The position numbers were made by a program, and so were the translations under genes. Positions 52,063-60,307 of a stretch of 64,000 nucleotides of DNA are shown piece after piece (position 1 is the stretch's first letter; every line of letters starts with the position of its first letter). The stretch lies in the NCBI RefSeq assembly GCF_026017845.1, contig NZ_CP100416.1:4767608-4831607 (forward strand). Reading direction: 5' to 3'. The DNA comes from Amycolatopsis mediterranei. GTDB taxonomy: Bacteria; Actinomycetota; Actinomycetes; Mycobacteriales; Pseudonocardiaceae. The notes below the pieces were generated by a model. That model ran no database searches and had not been told where the DNA came from. It saw nothing but the letters and a program-made list of their open reading frames with translations.

Positions 52063-54045
52063 TCAGCCGCCGACGTGGATGCCCGGGCGGCGGGCCGGGT
52101 CCTTCTCGACGCTGCGGATGATCTCCCGGACGACCGGTGCCGTGTCGCCGCGGCCCAGGAGCAGGTAGCGGAACAGGTGCCCGAGCGGGTTGCCTTCGGA
52201 CCACTCGAAGTAGCAGCGCGGACGGACGCCTGTCACGTCGCGCAAGGTGAGCAGGATCGCGGCGATCGCGTTGGGCGCCGCGGGGCTGTTCGCGCGGAGG
52301 ATCCGGTAGCCGTCGATCTCCACGCCGCGCACCTGGAGCACGTTGCTGAACTCCGACGGGTCCACGACGTCGATCTCGAGGAACAGGATGTCCGCGGCGC
52401 CGGGCACCGGGTTCATCCCGCGCTGTTCGGCTTCCTTCTCGGAGTACTCGGCCTCGTCGCCGCCCTGCCGCTTGTTGGCGACGATGTTCAGGGCGCCGTC
52501 GTGGGCCAGTGAATCGGCGATGAACCGGCGGGCTTCGTCGTCGAACTCGATGCGGTCGGCGCGCAGCTCGGTCGTCCGCGAAACCCGGGACACCAGCGAG
52601 ACGACGATGATCCCGAGGATGAACAGGGCCGAGATGGCGATCCCGTCGGGCTTTTCGATGACGTTTTCGATGAGCGCGTACAGCAGCACCAGCGTGAGGA
52701 TGATGAAGCCCGCGGCCGCGCCGCGCTGACGCCGCCGGATCGCCGAGATGCTCACCGCGACCGCGCCGGAGACCATCATCGCCAGGATGCCGGTCGCGTA
52801 GGCGCCGGCCTGGGCGTTGACGTCGGCGCCGAACGCGATCGTGATGAGGATGCTGATCACCGTGTAGACGATCACGACCGGCCGGACGGCGCGGCCCCAC
52901 TCCGGCGCCATGCCGTAGGACGGCAGGTACCGCGGGACGATGTTGATCAGCCCGGCCATCGCCGAGGCGCCGGCGAACCACAGGATCAGCACGCTGCTGA
53001 TGTCGTAGACGGTCCCGAAGATTTCGCCGAGTTCGTGGTGGGCGAGGTAGGCCATGGCGCGGCCGTTGGCCTCGCCGCCGTCCTTGAACGCGTCGGCCGG
53101 GATCAGCACGGTGGTGACGAAGCTCGTCGCGATCAGGAACACCGACATGACGAGCGCGGCGGCGGTCAGCAGCTTCCGCGTGTTGCGGATCCGGGATTCC
53201 AGCTTCTCCTCGGCGGTCTTCCCGTCGGCCGCGACCAGCGGCATCATGCTGACGCCCGTTTCGAACCCGGAGAGGCCCAGCACCAGCAACGGGAACGCGA
53301 TGACGGCCGGGCCGATGACGCCGGTGAACCCACCGCCGCCGGCGGTGAGCGCGTCGGTCCAGTGGGACAGGGCAGCGGAATCGCCGACCAGGTCGATCAC
53401 CCCGGCGACCGTCACCACGGCGTTGAGCAGCAGGAAGACCGCGACGAGCGGGATGGCCACCCCGACGGCCTCGCTGAAGCCGAGCAGGAACACCCCGCCG
53501 AGGATCAGCAGCAGCACGACGGTGATCAGCACCGCGTGGCCGTGCAGGAAGCCCGGCAGGTACGGGTTTTCCAGCATGTGCACGGTGGCGTCCGCCGAAG
53601 ACAGCGTGATGGTGATGATCCACGACGTGGCGACGAACCCGAGCAGGGTGAGGACGAAGAGCTTGCCGCGCCAGAACGGCAGCAGGTTCTCCAGCATCGC
53701 GACCGAGCCCTGGCCGTGCGGGCTTTCCCGGGCCACCCGGCGGTACATGGGGAGCATCCCGAACAGCGTCAGCGCGACGATCAGCAGGGTCGCCAGCGGC
53801 GAGAGCGCCCCGGCGGCGAGCGCGGCGATGCCGGGCAGGTAGGAGAGGGTGGAGAAGTAGTCGACGCCGGTCAGGCACATGACCTTCCACCAGGCCTGCG
53901 GCGTGCCGTGGTCCTCACCGCCGGCGCGCCCGACGGGCGCGACCCGGTGCTCCAGCAGCCACCGCGCCACGGGCGACGCGGGCGCCTCCGGCGACGCCGG
54001 GCTGTCGACGCTCGCCGGAATGGTCAAATCGGGTGAAGCACCCAT
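52063..54045 (-). CDS. APC-superfamily amino acid permease with cytosolic C-terminal domain
   Basis: A 660-residue transporter with about twelve membrane helices between residues ~50 and ~500. It resembles bacterial APC permeases ([49 protein letters not shown] is the conserved substrate/ion-binding region). A soluble domain of ~150 residues follows ([29 protein letters not shown]). The substrate is probably an amino acid or polyamine. ATG 54045 has GAGAGGG upstream; the in-frame start at 54078 lies in leader sequence. Far upstream lies the 21-bp repeat element. Confidence 0.88.
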   Translation of the reverse strand: MGASPDLTIPASVDSPASPEAPASPVARWLLEHRVAPVGRAGGEDHGTPQAWWKVMCLTGVDYFSTLSYLPGIAALAAGALSPLATLLIVALTLFGMLPMYRRVARESPHGQGSVAMLENLLPFWRGKLFVLTLLGFVATSWIITITLSSADATVHMLENPYLPGFLHGHAVLITVVLLLILGGVFLLGFSEAVGVAIPLVAVFLLLNAVVTVAGVIDLVGDSAALSHWTDALTAGGGGFTGVIGPAVIAFPLLVLGLSGFETGVSMMPLVAADGKTAEEKLESRIRNTRKLLTAAALVMSVFLIATSFVTTVLIPADAFKDGGEANGRAMAYLAHHELGEIFGTVYDISSVLILWFAGASAMAGLINIVPRYLPSYGMAPEWGRAVRPVVIVYTVISILITIAFGADVNAQAGAYATGILAMMVSGAVAVSISAIRRRQRGAAAGFIILTLVLLYALIENVIEKPDGIAISALFILGIIVVSLVSRVSRTTELRADRIEFDDEARRFIADSLAHDGALNIVANKRQGGDEAEYSEKEAEQRGMNPVPGAADILFLEIDVVDPSEFSNVLQVRGVEIDGYRILRANSPAAPNAIAAILLTLRDVTGVRPRCYFEWSEGNPLGHLFRYLLLGRGDTAPVVREIIRSVEKDPARRPGIHVGG

Positions 54046-54183
54046 ATTGCCCTCTCGTCCCCTCTGCCCCGGAAACACCGGTCATCAGCATGCCCGACCC
54101 CGGAGCGCGGCCGCACAGGAGGTTCCACCCGCCCACCCGGTCCTCTTCGGACGGTAGCGGCAGCGGCCCGTGCCCGCGCCCGC

Positions 54184-54427
54184 CGGCCGACCCTCCAGAT
54201 ACGCGAGCCGACCCTGCAGGTACGCGAACCGACTCTCAGGGGACGCGAGCCGACTCTCCCGGTGCGCGAACCGACCCTCCGGGTACGCGAGCCGACTCTC
54301 CGGGGCACACGAAAACTCGCGTACCTGGACGGACGACTCGCGTACCTGGACGGACGACTCGCGTACCTGGACGGACGACTCGCGTACCTGGCGGGTCGGC
54401 CGGTGTATCTGGAGGGTCGGCCCGCGG
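54184..54427. repeat. 21-bp repeats in two opposing arrays
   Basis: Five tandem 21-bp units run forward (54201-54221, 54222-54242, 54243-54263, 54264-54284, 54285-54305) after a partial unit, each starting ACGCGA(G/A)CCGAC. After a 17-base spacer the same unit runs in reverse complement: 54323-54343, 54344-54364, 54365-54385 (three identical, ACCTGGACGGACGACTCGCG plus T), 54386-54406 and 54407-54427 (diverged). The arrays together form a large imperfect inverted repeat with an exact two-helical-turn period. They lie between the divergent APC permease and ChaB-like genes, in a 483-bp gap otherwise without features. No family of such repeats is known to me. Confidence 0.85.
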
Positions 54428-54528
54428 CCGCGGCCGCCGTGCCGCGGGTGGTGGACGGGCGCCGCGCCGACCGGCCCGCCTCCGCGCCGCCTGTTTCACC
54501 AGCCGCGGGCCCGGGTAGCCGAGTCGAC

Positions 54529-54933
54529 ATGCCCGGACGCGAAGACTTGCCCAGCACGCTGCTGCGGTCGCCGCGCAAGGCCCAGGACACGTGGGTCGCC
54601 GCGCACGACTCCGCGCTGAACACCTATGGCCCCGGACGGCGGGCGCAGCAGACCGCCTACTCGGCCCTGAAGCACACCTTCGAGAAGGTCGGCGACCACT
54701 GGGAACCCAAGCCCGAACCCGGCCCGTCGGACGAGCAGGCCGCCGGGGGAGCCGGGCAGCCCGAAAAGCCGACCCGCGGCGGGGTCAACGCCACCGCGAG
54801 CCGGCAGCACCTCTACGAACGCGCCAAGCAGCTCGGCATCCCCGGGCGCTCGCGGATGTCCAAAGAGGAGCTCGTCACCGCGCTGGAGAAGGAGAACCGG
54901 CGCCGGACCGACCGGGCCCGGCGGTCCGGCTGA
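54529..54933 (+). CDS. ChaB-domain protein with Rho N-terminal domain
   Basis: A 134-residue protein. Residues ~5-58 (LPSTLLRSPRKAQDTWVAAHDSALNTYGPG, then AYSALKHTFEKVGDHW) are a ChaB domain, named after the E. coli cation-transport-associated protein, and ~95-125 (RQHLYERAKQLGIPGRSRMSKEELVTAL) a Rho_N/SAP-like nucleic-acid-binding helix pair. The combination is common in actinobacteria and its function is unknown; the C-terminal part suggests DNA or RNA binding. The start is ATG 54529; the frame upstream runs through the repeat arrays and is rejected. Confidence 0.85.
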   Translation: MPGREDLPSTLLRSPRKAQDTWVAAHDSALNTYGPGRRAQQTAYSALKHTFEKVGDHWEPKPEPGPSDEQAAGGAGQPEKPTRGGVNATASRQHLYERAKQLGIPGRSRMSKEELVTALEKENRRRTDRARRSG

Positions 54934-54970
54934 CCCGTCCCGTGTGGACAGTTGCGGCAGGTGCCGGCCG

Positions 54971-55363
54971 TCAGAACTCGTCGGCGTCGGTGAGTTCGTG
55001 CTCGAAGGCGTCCGCGCGGGCGACGACCGCCTTGAGCGGGCGCTCGAACTCCTGCTGGATGCTGAGGTCCTCCAGCGGCACGGTGTGCTTGAGCAGCGCG
55101 ACGCCGTCCACCACGGCCGCGCCGCCGACGGCCGAGCCGCCGGCCAGCTCGAGCAGCCGCCGGAGGTCGATCTTGTCGGCCCAGCCGACCGGGGAGGAGA
55201 TCTCGACCCACGAGCCGCCGTCGTGTTCGGCGAGGTGGTGCACCGTCGCCTGCTGGGTGCGGTTCCGCGGGCCCTCCAGCCGGAACCGCAGCCAATCCTC
55301 CGACTCCTCGAGGACCTCGTACCGCGTCCGGACAAAGTTGATCACGTCGATCCAGGTGGTCAC
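54971..55363 (-). CDS. Uncharacterised YbjN-like protein
   Basis: A 130-residue soluble protein. TTWIDVINFVRTRYEVLEESEDWLRFRLE opens with a helix and an antiparallel sheet, and the layout recalls YbjN/CesT-type chaperone folds, but the match is weak. The C-terminal half (LSIQQEFERPLKAVVARADAFEHELTDADEF) is helical and acidic. GTG 55363 has a GGAGG site 9 bases upstream. It is divergent from the first CheB-like gene, with no obvious operon partners. Confidence 0.65.
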   Translation of the reverse strand: MTTWIDVINFVRTRYEVLEESEDWLRFRLEGPRNRTQQATVHHLAEHDGGSWVEISSPVGWADKIDLRRLLELAGGSAVGGAAVVDGVALLKHTVPLEDLSIQQEFERPLKAVVARADAFEHELTDADEF

Positions 55364-55469
55364 CCGCTGCGCCTCCCGCCGTCGGCCTGCCTGCGCGGTC
55401 GAGCATCTCACGTCCGCCCCGGGGCCGGCACCGAGGACCGGCTGGTGACCCGGGCGCATCGGTGACAGG

Positions 55470-56111
55470 ATGGGCGTCCATGCGCAACCGCCGAGAAGTG
55501 CGCCACCGGCGGGGGAGCCGGTGACACCGGACTTCCCGCTGCGGTTCCCGGTCGTCGCCCTGGTCACGTCCGCCGGTGGCCTCGATGCGCTCACCCGGGT
55601 GCTCGCCCCGCTGCCCGCGGACTTCCCCGCGGCGGTGCTCGTCGCCCAGCACCTGGATCCGGCCCGGACGAGCCACCTCACCGCCATCCTCGCCGCACGC
55701 ACCGCGCTGCGGGTCGGCGAGGCCGCTGACGGAGACGTGCTCGTGGCCGGTGCGGCACTGGTCGTCCCCGCGGGGCGGCACCTGCTGGTCACGTCGGACG
55801 CCCGGATCGGGCTGCTGGACACCGGTGATCTGCCGCCGGCGCGGCCGTCGGCGGATCTGCTGCTGGCCACCCTCGCCGTCACCTGCGGGCCCCGTGCGCT
55901 GGCGGTCGTCCTGACGGGCAAGGGCACCGACGCCCAGACCGGGATCCGGGCGATCGCGCACTGCGGAGGCACGGTGTTCGCCCAGGACGAGGGGACGTCC
56001 GCGCACTTCGGCATGCCGGGCGCCGCGATCGGCACCGGGCTCGTCCACGCCGTGCTCCCGCTGTCCGGCATCGCCGCGGCCATCCTGGAGCACGTCGCCC
56101 GGCATGCTTGA
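55470..56111 (+). CDS. CheB-type methylesterase domain protein
   Basis: A 213-residue free CheB catalytic domain without a receiver domain. The triad is visible: Ser34 in VTSAGGLDAL, His61 in VAQHLDP and Asp154 in LTGKGTDAQTG. Such domains demethylate or deamidate glutamates in chemoreceptors, but no receptor gene is nearby. Starts at ATG 55470 or GTG 55521 are both possible. First of four signalling genes running to 59867, and a shorter relative of the next gene product. Confidence 0.85.
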   Translation: MGVHAQPPRSAPPAGEPVTPDFPLRFPVVALVTSAGGLDALTRVLAPLPADFPAAVLVAQHLDPARTSHLTAILAARTALRVGEAADGDVLVAGAALVVPAGRHLLVTSDARIGLLDTGDLPPARPSADLLLATLAVTCGPRALAVVLTGKGTDAQTGIRAIAHCGGTVFAQDEGTSAHFGMPGAAIGTGLVHAVLPLSGIAAAILEHVARHA

Positions 56112-56215
56112 CGCCTCCGGCGACCGGGTGGCGTTTAGGCCCGCACGACGGGGGCTACTCGTCGTGACAGACGGGCTGGGGCTACCGTTGAGCCGAAGGT
56201 GAGGAGGTGGACGCC

Positions 56216-57235
56216 GTGCCGCCTTTCCGGCGTGACCTCGTGGTCGTCGGTGCCTCCGCCGGCGGGGTCGAGGCCTTGCGGTCCCTGGTGTCCGGGTTGC
56301 CCGCCGATTTCCCGGCCGCGGTTCTGGTCGCCATGCACCTGGGCGCCGGGACGCAGAGCGCGCTGGCCCGGATTCTCGACCGCGTGGGCCCGCTGCCGGC
56401 CAGGACCGCTCGCCACGGAGCGCCCCTCGAGCCGGGGACAGTGCAGGTCGCGCCGCCCGACCGCCACCTGCTCACCGAAGACGGAACGCTGGTCCTGACG
56501 CAGGGACCGACGGAGAACGGGCATCGGCCGGCGGTCAACGCGACCTTCCGGTCGGCCGCGCTGACCGGCGGCCAGCGCGTCATCGGCGTCATCCTTTCGG
56601 GCGCGCTGGACGACGGTGCCGCCGGGCTGCGGGCGATCGTGGACCGGGGCGGCCTGGCCGTCGTCCAGGACCCGGCCGACGCGCTGTACCGCGGCATGCC
56701 GGAGAGCGCACTGGCCCTCGTGGACACCGAGCACGTGGCGCGGGTCGTCGAGATCGGTGCCGTGCTCGACAAGCTGGTCCGGATGCCGGTGGAGCCCTTC
56801 GAGGTACCGCCGCCGTCGGACGCCCTGCTGCTGGAAGACCGGATCGCCCGTGAGGCGGTGCGGCTCGGCGCGCTCACGGCCGCCGAACGAAGCGTGGGGT
56901 CGGGTTACACCTGCCCGGATTGCCAGGGGTCGCTCACCGAGGTCGACCCGGTGGGCCGCTACCGGTGCCGGATCGGGCACGCCTGGTCGGCTCCGGCCCT
57001 GCTCGAAGCCCACAGCCGGGAGTTCCAGCTCGCGCTGATGAAGGCGCTGCGCGCGCTGGACGAAAAGGCGGCACTCGCCCGGAAGCTGGCCGCGCAGACC
57101 GGCACCACGAGGCCGAGCGGGCTGGCGGAGCGCTATGCCGCCTCCGCCCGGGAAGCCACCGACGCCGCCGAGACCCTGCGGCGGTTCCTGCTCGACGCGG
57201 ACCGCGAGGCCGCGGGCGACCCGGCGTCGGGATGA
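56216..57235 (+). CDS. CheB-type methylesterase with C-terminal zinc ribbon
   Basis: A 339-residue CheB homologue lacking a receiver domain. The triad is Ser14 (GASAGG), His41 (AMHLG) and Asp133 (LSGALDDGAAG). Residues 230-256 form a zinc ribbon (Cys233, Cys236, Cys251, His255), and the rest of the C-terminus is a long helical segment (FQLALMKALRALDEKAALARKLA). GTG 56216 is chosen since GAGGAGG lies 8 bases upstream. The stop overlaps the ATG of the STAS/ATPase gene as ATGA. With no receptor present, its target is probably an unknown protein. Confidence 0.88.
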   Translation: MPPFRRDLVVVGASAGGVEALRSLVSGLPADFPAAVLVAMHLGAGTQSALARILDRVGPLPARTARHGAPLEPGTVQVAPPDRHLLTEDGTLVLTQGPTENGHRPAVNATFRSAALTGGQRVIGVILSGALDDGAAGLRAIVDRGGLAVVQDPADALYRGMPESALALVDTEHVARVVEIGAVLDKLVRMPVEPFEVPPPSDALLLEDRIAREAVRLGALTAAERSVGSGYTCPDCQGSLTEVDPVGRYRCRIGHAWSAPALLEAHSREFQLALMKALRALDEKAALARKLAAQTGTTRPSGLAERYAASAREATDAAETLRRFLLDADREAAGDPASG

Positions 57236-57996
57236 ACACCGCCCAGGTCCACCTCGCCATTACCCGCCTCGAGCGAGCGACTGTCGTCACGGTCACGGGC
57301 GACCTGAACCTCGCTTCGTACCCCTCACTGCGCGACGGCTTGCTCAAGATCGCGACGGATGCTCCGGACGGCCTGGTGGCCGACATCAGCGGGCTGGTGA
57401 TCGACGACTCGTCGCTGGTGAGCGTGTTCTCCCTGGTCGCCATGCGGATCGGCGACTGGCCGGGTATCCCGTTCACGATCGTGGCCGCCGGTGCCGTGCA
57501 CCAGCTGCTGCTGGGCCGCCACGTGGTCGACCGCTACGTCCCGATCCGCGCCGACCTGGCGGCGGCGACCGCGGCACTGGACCAGCCGGTGCGACGGCGG
57601 TCCGAACACACCTTCGCCCGCTTCGACGGAGCTTCGGCTCGCGCCCGGGACTTCGTCACCGCCAAGTTGATCGAGTGGGAGGTGCCCGAGCTCGCCGAAG
57701 ATGCCCGCTTCATCGCCACCGAGCTGGTCGAGAACGTCCTGAAGCACACCACTTCGGAGCCGCGGTTGCGGCTCGACCTGCGCCGGGGTGTGTGCACGGT
57801 CGCCGTGGCCGACCAGGACACGCGCCCGGCCATGCTGCTCGAACGGCTGACCCCGTTCGAGCCCGGCCTGGGGCTGAAGCTGGTCGCGCAAATCGCCCGG
57901 GTATGGGGCTGCAGCCGGTCGTGGTCGGGCGGGAAGGTCGTCTGGGCCGTTCTCGTCCACCGTCCCCGCACCGTCGGTCACCGTTCCGCCGAGTAG
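57232..57996 (+). CDS. STAS-HATPase anti-sigma-type regulator
   Basis: A 254-residue fusion of a STAS domain (1-~110, GDLNLASYPSLRDGLLK and DISGLVIDDSSLVSV with the candidate phospho-Ser) and a serine-kinase-like HATPase (~125-254, N-box ATELVENVLKHT, VADQDTRPAML and G-box PGLGLKLVAQIARVWGC) of the RsbW/SpoIIAB type. Anti-anti-sigma and anti-sigma modules are normally separate proteins; here they are one chain. Translated from an ATGA overlap with CheB. The joint presence with CheB and CheR modules links methylation signalling to partner switching. Confidence 0.88.
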   Translation: MNTAQVHLAITRLERATVVTVTGDLNLASYPSLRDGLLKIATDAPDGLVADISGLVIDDSSLVSVFSLVAMRIGDWPGIPFTIVAAGAVHQLLLGRHVVDRYVPIRADLAAATAALDQPVRRRSEHTFARFDGASARARDFVTAKLIEWEVPELAEDARFIATELVENVLKHTTSEPRLRLDLRRGVCTVAVADQDTRPAMLLERLTPFEPGLGLKLVAQIARVWGCSRSWSGGKVVWAVLVHRPRTVGHRSAE

Positions 57997-58007
57997 CGTG
58001 TCGGATC

Positions 58008-59867
58008 GTGACCGAGCCCAAGGAACCCAACGGCGAGTTCGAGTCGGTGCTGGCCTACTTGAAGGAGTCGCGGGGTTTCGACTTCACCGGGTACAAGCGG
58101 AGCAGCCTGATGCGGCGGGTCCGCCGCCGGATGAGCCAGGTGGAGATCGACAGCTACGCGGACTACATCGACCAGCTGCAGGTCAACGCCGACGAGTTCG
58201 TGGCGCTGTTCAACACCATCCTGATCAACGTGACGGGGTTCTTCCGCGATCCGGACGCGTGGGACTACCTCCGGGACGAGGTGCTCCCCGCGCTGCTCGC
58301 CGAGCGCACGCCGGAGGAGCCGATCCGGGTGTGGAGCGCCGGCTGCGCGGCCGGGCAGGAGGCCTACAGCCTGGCGATGCTGCTCGCCGAGGCGCTCGGC
58401 GTCGAGGCGTTCCGGCAGCGGGTGAAGATCTACGCCACCGACGTCGACGACGAGGCACTGGCGCAGGCCCGCCACGCGGCCTACAGCCCGGCGGAGGTCG
58501 AAGGGCTCACCGAGGCGCAGCTGGAGCAGTACTTCGAGCTGGTGGGCAGCCGGTACTGCTTCCGCAAGGACCTGCGCCGGTCGATCATCTTCGGGCGCAA
58601 CGACCTGGTGCAGGACGCGCCGATCTCCCGGATCGACCTGCTCGTCTGCCGGAACACGTTGATGTACTTCAACGCCGAGACGCAGACCAAGATCCTCGAG
58701 CGGTTCCACTTCGCCCTCGCCCCCCGCGGGGTGCTGTTCCTCGGCAAGGCCGAGATGCTGCTGTCGCACGCCCGGATCTTCGAGCCGCTGGACCTCAAGC
58801 GCCGGGTCTTCCGCAAGGCGGTCAACGGGCCCGTCAGTTTCGCCCACTTGGTTTCCCACGGCTTCCCGCAGCGGCGCACGCAGGACATCTCCGGGCTGGA
58901 AGAACTGCGTGAGCACGCGTTTTCGGCGAGCCCGGTCGCCCAGATCGTGGTCACCGAAGGGGAGACGACGGCCCTGATCAACGCCCCGGCGGAGGTGGCG
59001 TTCGGGTTGTCCGAACGCGACATCGGCCGGCCGCTGCGCGACCTGGACGTCTCCTACCGGCCGGTGGCGCTGCGCGCGTACGTCGAGCAGGCCCGCCTGG
59101 AACGCCGGTCGCTGCGGATCAAGGACGTCGAGTGGCGCCGGGCCGGCGAGACCGTGTGGTACGAGGTGCACGTCAACCCGCTGGTGAACAAGGACAAGAC
59201 GCTGCTCGGCGTCTCGGTGGTGTTCCACGACGTGAGCTGGGCGCGCCAGCTGCTCACCGAGCTCGAGCACACGAACCGGCAACTGGAGTCCGCCTACGAG
59301 GAACTCCAGTCGACCAACGAGGAACTCGAGACCACCAACGAGGAACTCCAGTCCACTGTGGAGGAGTTGGAGACGACCAACGAGGAGCTCCAGTCCACCA
59401 ACGAGGAACTGGAGACGATGAACGAGGAGCTGCAGTCCACCAACGACGAGCTGCAGACGATCAACGACGCGCTGCGTGAGCGCAGCCTCGACCTCGACGA
59501 GGTGAACGAGTTCCTCGAGTCGGTGCTCACTTCGATCCACGCCGGGATCATCGTGATCGACTCCGAGATGCGGATCAAGGCGTGGAACCGCGGTGCCGAG
59601 GACCTGTGGGGGGTGCGGCGGGAAGAAGCCGAAGGCACCCACCTGCTGAACCTGGACATCGGCCTGCCGGTCGCGGACCTGCGCCCCGTGGTGCGCGAGG
59701 CGCTGGCCGACCCCGGTTACTACGCCGAGCAGACGTTCGAAGCGGTCAACCGGCGCGGCCGGACCACGGTCGTCCGGCTGCTCTGCGGTGCCCTGCGGAG
59801 CTCGAACGGCGAAAGCCACGGCGCGCTGCTGATGATGGAAGAGACGAAGGCCGGCCGGCCCGAGTGA
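58008..59867 (+). CDS. CheR methyltransferase with coiled coil and PAS domains
   Basis: A 619-residue protein. CheR methyltransferase occupies ~10-270, with the SAM motif VWSAGCAAGQEAYSLAM (Gly112-Gln117 region), ATDVDDEALAQA and LVCRNTLMYF. A PAS domain follows (~290-420). A long coiled coil (~425-490) is built from repeats of EELQSTNEELETTN, encoded by near-identical DNA at 59284-59470, and a second PAS domain (~505-615) ends the protein. The layout equals the middle of the CheB/CheR-PAS-kinase fusion proteins of other bacteria but has no histidine-kinase domain. GTG 58008 is chosen as the start of the CheR domain. Confidence 0.9.
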   Translation: MTEPKEPNGEFESVLAYLKESRGFDFTGYKRSSLMRRVRRRMSQVEIDSYADYIDQLQVNADEFVALFNTILINVTGFFRDPDAWDYLRDEVLPALLAERTPEEPIRVWSAGCAAGQEAYSLAMLLAEALGVEAFRQRVKIYATDVDDEALAQARHAAYSPAEVEGLTEAQLEQYFELVGSRYCFRKDLRRSIIFGRNDLVQDAPISRIDLLVCRNTLMYFNAETQTKILERFHFALAPRGVLFLGKAEMLLSHARIFEPLDLKRRVFRKAVNGPVSFAHLVSHGFPQRRTQDISGLEELREHAFSASPVAQIVVTEGETTALINAPAEVAFGLSERDIGRPLRDLDVSYRPVALRAYVEQARLERRSLRIKDVEWRRAGETVWYEVHVNPLVNKDKTLLGVSVVFHDVSWARQLLTELEHTNRQLESAYEELQSTNEELETTNEELQSTVEELETTNEELQSTNEELETMNEELQSTNDELQTINDALRERSLDLDEVNEFLESVLTSIHAGIIVIDSEMRIKAWNRGAEDLWGVRREEAEGTHLLNLDIGLPVADLRPVVREALADPGYYAEQTFEAVNRRGRTTVVRLLCGALRSSNGESHGALLMMEETKAGRPE

Positions 59868-59916
59868 ACCCGCCGGGGGATTGCGGCATCGGGGCGCGGC
59901 TGTTATCCGTTGATCC

Positions 59917-60294
59917 ATGGGGTTGACCAACGTGTGGATCGCGACACTCAGTGACGGCCTGCTGCGCGCCGACCAGGTCGTCGGCCTGACGGCGCACGCC
60001 ACCCCGGCGCTGACCGGCAAGCCACCGCGCTGGCTGCTCGACGTGACCCTCCGGGTACCGGCGGGCAGCGGCCGCGCGGACGGCTGGGACGTGGGGATCC
60101 TCCACCGCACGCTGATCCAGACGCCGGCGGAACCGGTGGGCGCGCCGGAAGCGCTGGCCCGCCTCCTGGCCCGGCTGGACCGCGAGGACGCGGCCGGGCT
60201 GATCGCCGCCGTGCCCGCCAGCGGGGCCAAGGCCGGGCCGGCGAGCGTGGTGCGCTTCGCCTTCCGCCCCTTCGAGGAAGACGAGCGCGCCTGA
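59917..60294 (+). CDS. Small hypothetical protein
   Basis: A 125-residue protein from ATG 59917 (GLTNVWIATLSDGLLRADQVVGLTAH). The first strand region is followed by LLDVTLRVPAG and a C-terminal VVRFAFRPFEE strand, suggesting a small beta-alpha-beta fold. It has no signal peptide or membrane helix, and I recognise no family. It lies 49 bases after the CheR/PAS gene and could share its transcript. It converges on the glutamyl-tRNA synthetase gene 13 bases away. Confidence 0.65.
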   Translation: MGLTNVWIATLSDGLLRADQVVGLTAHATPALTGKPPRWLLDVTLRVPAGSGRADGWDVGILHRTLIQTPAEPVGAPEALARLLARLDREDAAGLIAAVPASGAKAGPASVVRFAFRPFEEDERA

Positions 60295-60307
60295 GGCGGC
60301 CGCGGCG

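Noticed and set aside
54201-54427. CRISPR array
   Set aside because: The 21-bp units are directly adjacent without unique spacers and change orientation in the middle; no cas genes are present.
54024-54623. Minus-strand frame with seven-residue repeats across the 21-bp arrays
   Set aside because: The repeat period is a multiple of three and contains no stops, so several frames stay open; the frame overlaps both the ChaB-like gene and the permease start and has no ribosome-binding site.
59275-59470. DNA repeat array in the CheR gene as a mobile or regulatory repeat
   Set aside because: The periodic DNA simply encodes the coiled-coil repeat EELQSTN/EELETTN, which is conserved in this protein family.
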